NCBI GenBank assembly: GCA_947179155.2
Contig: OX359267.1
Location: forward strand, 60,276,292 to 60,340,291
Length of the DNA: 64,000 bases
Direction: 5' to 3'
DNA from: Hedera helix
Lineage: Eukaryota; Streptophyta; Magnoliopsida; Apiales; Araliaceae
Shown: piece by piece, positions 59,091-64,000 of the stretch
Position numbering within the stretch: the first letter of the stretch is position 1
How the letters are laid out: every line of letters begins with the position of its first letter
Notes under the pieces: model-generated
Database searches by the model: none
What the model was told of the DNA's origin: nothing
What the model saw: only the letters and a program-made list of their open reading frames with translations
Made by a program: the position numbers and the translations under genes

Positions 59091-62000
59091 GAAACAAAAA
59101 ATTAAATTAAATTCGAAAAGTAATACATTACGTAAGAATTCTTTGCAATAATTAATACATACACAATCATCGAAACATATCCAACTACCAAAACATCAAG
59201 TTAGTTGCAACTAATTTCAAAAAAATTCTGCAGAATTTACTTTAAAAATATATATTCAGAAAAATATAAACCTGAGTACAAAATGTACAATCATCAATAA
59301 ATATTCAAATTACCAAGCCAACCATCATTCCATACCCAAAATAATCATAACCATTTATAATTAGTTAACTTTACGAAAGGCGGAACACAAAAAATATACA
59401 CAAGCAAAAAATAGAGAAACAATTTTGGTTATTTTTAACTGACTTGAACACAGACATCTGACTTGGAATATTTTTTTTCCAACCGCTTGGAAGGTTTATT
59501 GAACTCATAATGAACATACTATGACTCAGGGATCACAAACACATACAACGCGTAACAAAATATTTTGTTTAAACCAACATGAATGAGCATATCATACCTA
59601 AGCCCAATTGACCAAAAACATTGTAAGAAATCGGCGAGATGTACGTGTTCAGCAAGTCAGTGATGTATTTGTTCCTACAACTTGCTCGTGACATATCTTG
59701 AGCTAGCTATGATCTATTTTGATTCAGCTGATGATCAACTTGGTTGCCTGTTGTTGCTGCACTATGTGCTGAACCTGTTGCGACATTGTGTGTTTCATTG
59801 CGAGTATCATGCACTTTTGGACATATATCTTTAATAAAACACAATTTCCAATATTTGCCAAGTCAAATTGTGTTAGTACGCATATTAAAGTTTTCCATAA
59901 ATACGTTTATAGATGCTCCCTCTGCTTTACAAAAAAATCTTGTTTATTAAGTTTTGTTCCATAAAAACTAATCCATTAATTTTTTAATTATAATATAATG
60001 AAAACAATGTTATTTTATTGTCCCCATAATTTTATTATCATAATTTTTGCATAACGAAAAGAATAAGAATTATTCAAATTATACTTTTGACATTAAAATT
60101 AACATTTGTTCTCCATAAAAGCTTTATTAATAAGGTAAAGTGTTCCATTTCAGGTCCAAATTCCAAATTTATTTAAGCCCACTCTATTCCATTAGAACTT
60201 TGTAAATAGCTTCAGTTTTTCAAGATCCCAACTCATGTAAGAGCTCATGGGTATAAAATAAAAATTGCCCACCAGGACCGCAGAATAAATAAGGCTTATG
60301 TTGATGGATCTTATATAAGTTTTATGGCCCAAATAGGAGCATATGTGCTAAATAAAAGCTCCACAATGTAGAAAACATTAGTACAAATTATAAGAGCACA
60401 AGAATTTCACAAGGTTACTGTTATTCTACACCTATTACAAGACTGCAAGTACAGGAATTAAACTCAATTTCTTTTGAGTTGGACGGTTCTTAGACTTAAA
60501 CCCAAAAAGCCTGGCCGGCCAAATAATGTCACTAAGTAGAATTTTCAAATGAGGTGTTTAAAAGGGTGGCAATCAAAGTGACTTTTAATTTACCTTTTCA
60601 AGTAGGCATCACATCCTAATTCTTTTTTTATTTTATTCACAAAGATCTAAAGAATCCTAAAAAGTGCTTTTTTCCTTGGGAGGTGTCTGTATCTTGCAGT
60701 GAATTTAGATTGAAGTTGTGATAATTGATTAAACTCTTTCTGTTCTGTAATACAAATCTTGTTTGTCAATTTTTAATCTAAATTAAAGATCTTATTTTTG
60801 TAATTGTTGCATCGTATTTTTCCGCCGCTAAACTAAGTACTCAATATCTTAATGTTTGCTAATTAATCTTATTATGGAACGAAGAATTTCATGAGCTAAT
60901 TTTATAAAATCCAGCTATGTGGTAGATCAAGTCACCTAAACCAAATGATATTGTGGTAGATCACTTAACCTAAACCAAAAGATATTGTGCTATTTTCAGT
61001 AAACCAAAATCAAGCTTTAACAGAATGCTGTGATTTATACGTCGTGTTGTCTAAAAATCATAGGATTGAATTATTTTGGATGAACTTGTAAATATTAAGG
61101 AATTCATTTGAAACAAATGATTCTTCCAAATGACCCACAAAATTTGTTTAATGTCATGTCGGACGAGTAAGATTTGTTTTCTCTAATCACTATATGTATT
61201 AACATAAAACAATTCGTTTGTCCCAAAACTAAAAACAAAAAGACTAAGCTAAAGGGAAGATGAAGCAAACACCAATAAACATGCTCTTTCTCTTTTGCTG
61301 ATGCAATAGTACATACAAATCGGAGCAAAAACTTTTCTCACATGATGATTATTATGTATTAATGATGAGTTACTATAACTATTACTGAAATGTCAGCCCT
61401 ATTTAATAAGGTGCTGGTGTGATGCGTACGTAATAAGATGAAAGTGATAACACAAATATTTGGAACTTTATAAGCTCAAACAAATTCAATTCATATAAAC
61501 ACAATTATATAAACGTAAAGAGAATTTCTAAGCTTTGCTTTAGAGTCAATCCCCATGTTCTAAAATATAATAACGTTTAGGACGATCCTTTCGTTGGTCA
61601 CAACTTATAAAGTAAATTCCAATAGTACATCAAAGTTTGGTTATAATATGTAATAACCTGAAGTCACTTAGAAAAAGAAAAGAAAAAAAAGTGCTAAGAA
61701 ATTCAACTTACTTGAGTCTTTAAAGAAAACCTTGGATCTCCTTGATGATCAACAGAGGGATTTCAATAGGATTAAAGAAAGAGGGGATTTAAGGGAGTTG
61801 AAAAGAGAGAGGAAGAAAAGGGTTAGCTTTAATGAAGAACTTCATAAAAGCATGCTGTGACAAACCAGAAATCCTGAAATGAGTAAGCAAAGACTTTATG
61901 TCAGAGGTGTGGAGCATTAAAAGCAACAATAAGATCAGATTTCAGTGTACACTATATTATTACTGAAATTAAGTTCTAAAACTGAAGGAACACTACAATA

Positions 62001-62865
62001 TAGTATGACAAAGTGAAGTACAACTTCAATCATGACGCAGAACTTGTTAGTTTCCATAGTACAACTTTTATATACAAACAACATACTCTTTAGCAAATGA
62101 AAATTGAAATGATCAGCAAGTCAACAGACTATAAATACGTAAACACAATAATACTATTGCATTGTAAACAAATATAGACCTATCTGAAGGATTATGATAG
62201 CGCATAATATGAACTTGGTCTTAGTAAGAACTAAAAATGGATTTGTGCCAAAAGCATTATTTCATGTACTAAAAATATCAGTGTTAAACAGTAAATAAAT
62301 ATTTAAAGATCAAATGTGAAGTAGAAGAAATAAGCAACAAAATAAAAACTTACAGACAGAGCATCTTGGATCGCTATGTTCTAAGCCCTACTCTTCTGTT
62401 GTATTTCCAAAAAGAAACCACCAATTTGGCATTTATCAGGAATTATTGAAATACTATGGTGGGAAGATTCCTCTGTTTGCCTTACCGTTTGGCAAGAAAT
62501 ATTTTATAGGTTTTTAAATAACTTCTAGTGTCCAAGTAAATCTCATTCATACTCAAACTTCTAGTGTCCAAGTTAAGTAGTACTAATGTGGAAGTGAAGT
62601 CCCATGACATGGATTCAGTAGAAATGATCTCTTTACTGGAATAAGGGAGTACTAAATATGAATCAGTATATTTAACTATTTACAATTTCTCACAAATTAA
62701 ATCAAAACAAATATAAACCAGGACAGCGAAAATGGTGAAAAAATTATCATTGCTCAAAGCTTTAAGATCAAACCAAACCCAACCAAACTTATAAATCAAG
62801 GGGAAGAAAAGCAAAACAAATCACATACCTACATAAGGTAACTGTAAATAAACCCCAAAAAAATA

Positions 62866-62970
62866 ATGGGTCAGACGGTTTAGGGCAAACAACACTATCA
62901 GAGATAGAAGAGTCTCCCATCCTGAAAAGGCGTTGATGTTGCTGCAATTCTCCTAATATGCGCATCTGTT
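62866..62970 (-). pseudogene. Possible captured exon inside the Helitron
   Basis: Minus strand after an AG (AACAG) reads MRILGELQQHQRLFRMGDSS then ISDSVVCPKPSDP without a stop, with GC-richer composition than the flanks. No clear donor follows, and the family is not recognised. Confidence 0.3.
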
Positions 62971-63301
62971 CATCAGTGTATCATTAGGTAAAAATTACAT
63001 ATACCCAGTTCACATAGATCAAAGAATAAGAAGAAAAGGGATTGCAAATCAACAGAGAAAGAGAGATTTTACGTGCTTGGTGGCTTTTCCAGGCTTGGAA
63101 CAGAGGAGAGAGAAAAAACGTGGAAGAGAACTCGGGGGGAAACAATCGATTAGCTCAGGGGTAGGGAGGAATGAGAGGATTTTGAAATAGACAAATTAGA
63201 AGCAGATAGAGAAGAGAGTGAAATTAATCACAACCCTTCTTTGTTGAAGCCATTAGTAATTTGGGGTCATTGGATGAATCTGCTCTGTTTTATATAATAG
63301 A

Positions 63302-64000
63302 TGTCAACACTTTACACCACATGTTTCAAATGATTTGCTTAGAGATTGTGTGAACTTTAACATTTAGCCTTGCGATTGTTGTTGAGACCCCAAATTTGCG
63401 TTGATTTATTGTGTTCGAGAGAGAGAGAGGGAGAGAGAGGGGGGGGGGGGGGGGAGGAGTGAGGCTAATATGGGGATGTGTGTCGAAGCCAAAAAGTTAA
63501 AGTATTAAAAATTGAAAAGTCTTATGGCCTAATGAGATTGTAGTGAGCGAATAACCTTTGAACCAATGATGGGTTGAGTGGGATCTTATTCATGGCTAGA
63601 TGCCATTATACAGGTGATTTGGTTGTGTGAAATGTCAGTATAGAGATGGCTTGTTTTGAGAGATCTTGTAAGTTAATTTTCCTTAATAATGTTGTTAGTG
63701 ATTGCTATTTTCTTTAAGATCAAAAATGAACAAAAAAGTTGCATGCTGTATATTGAAAGAAGTTAAATTGGGAAGGTTTATCTCTAGCTCTTGAAACCCT
63801 AAAATGTTAATTGTTATATGTTTGAACCTCTAGTCTAGTATGGTGTTTTATAAATGCACTGATGTGAATTTAGTGAAGTCATTTCCAAGAGGTTCATCAA
63901 TAAGTTTCTAAAATAATCCCCTGGATGGAGTTTAGTGATGTAAATTGGTTAATGATGTTTGTTTGTATTTATGTGAGCTTAGGAGCATATTTAAGGTCTG
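63302..64000. other. Right edge of the window, no gene seen
   Basis: Contains a GA microsatellite ending in a G16 run (63439-63454). The remaining sequence has no supported frame or repeat terminus. A gene continuing past the edge cannot be excluded. Confidence 0.5.
63417..63454. repeat. GA repeat ending in a G16 run
   Basis: (GA)n from about 63417 passes into an uninterrupted run of 16 G at 63439-63454. It is the second long poly-G tract of the window. Confidence 0.9.

Larger units (their letters stand above)
59061..63301 (-). mobile_element. Complete non-autonomous Helitron, 4241 bp
   Basis: Minus strand: the 5' end at 63301 is TCTATTATATAAAACAGAGC, preceded by A. The 3' end has a perfect 8-bp-plus hairpin, CCCGTGCCTTCAGGCACGGG (59090-59071), then TTATCT and terminal CTAG (59064-59061), followed by T. 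The A|TC...CTAG|T insertion signature, the 5' consensus and the hairpin just before CTAG are all diagnostic. No Rep/helicase frame was found, so it is non-autonomous. Exon-like pieces inside (62866-62970; 59650-59830, both minus) may be captured host sequence. Confidence 0.9.

Noticed and set aside
1..64000. CRISPR array, bacterial operon or phage-type system
   Set aside because: Repeats are microsatellites, LTR zones or satellite-like units without spacer structure; genome features are those of a plant nucleus.

Overview
The window is AT-rich eukaryotic nuclear DNA, almost certainly from a flowering plant and probably a eudicot. The evidence is a kinase gene split into nine exons with GT-AG introns, a plant-only receptor-like cytoplasmic kinase architecture, very long Ty3/gypsy LTRs, Helitrons, hAT and Tourist-like elements, and degenerate 25S rDNA. 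Gene density is low: one intact multi-exon gene, one intact small single-exon gene, and a few orphan exon-like pieces. The rest is transposons and simple repeats. No tRNA gene, complete rRNA gene, CRISPR array or bacterial-type operon was seen.

Layout. 1-4659: 3' part of a very long LTR running off the left edge. 4660-7870: Helitron pieces, ATT arrays and a degraded LTR tail. 9145-13422: complete 4.28 kb solo LTR with a perfect 5-bp target duplication, ending about 300 bp before the kinase start codon. 13719-21119: nine-exon gene for an 800-residue USP-domain/coiled-coil/protein kinase of the RLCK-IX type, without a U-box. 22163-24939: second solo LTR. 26475-27230: Helitron 5' end joined to a ~525 bp AAT array. 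28900-29540: orphan exon-like sequence. 31911-33775: Tourist-like MITE interrupted by ~1.4 kb that carries three degenerate 25S rDNA pieces in both orientations. 35584-36003 (minus): intact 139-residue conserved-looking gene. 37008-38410: decayed Ty3/gypsy element (LTR, primer binding site, gag, short pol piece). 38427-39060 and 47425-47745 (minus): two pieces of a Ty1/copia integrase, now separated by other insertions including a 5 kb inverted-orientation LTR (40848-45855). 49659-51528: non-autonomous hAT element with an exact 8-bp target duplication and four snRNA-type promoter modules. 53112-53281: exon-like piece with a stop. 54100-56880: tandem array of ~14 units that each carry a related 46-codon frame. 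59061-63301: complete non-autonomous Helitron on the minus strand.

How it fits together. The kinase and the 139-residue gene are the only sequences that look like working host genes. The long LTRs are one related family group (Tekay/Del-like, judged from the end of the integrase next to one LTR). They share a TATA region and a conserved hairpin about 400-500 bp from the 3' end. The most unusual observations are the snRNA-promoter-like array inside the hAT element, whose empty site survives in a paralogous repeat in the same window; the rDNA-filled MITE; the conserved LTR hairpin with a changing loop; and the tandem array with preserved 141-nt frames.
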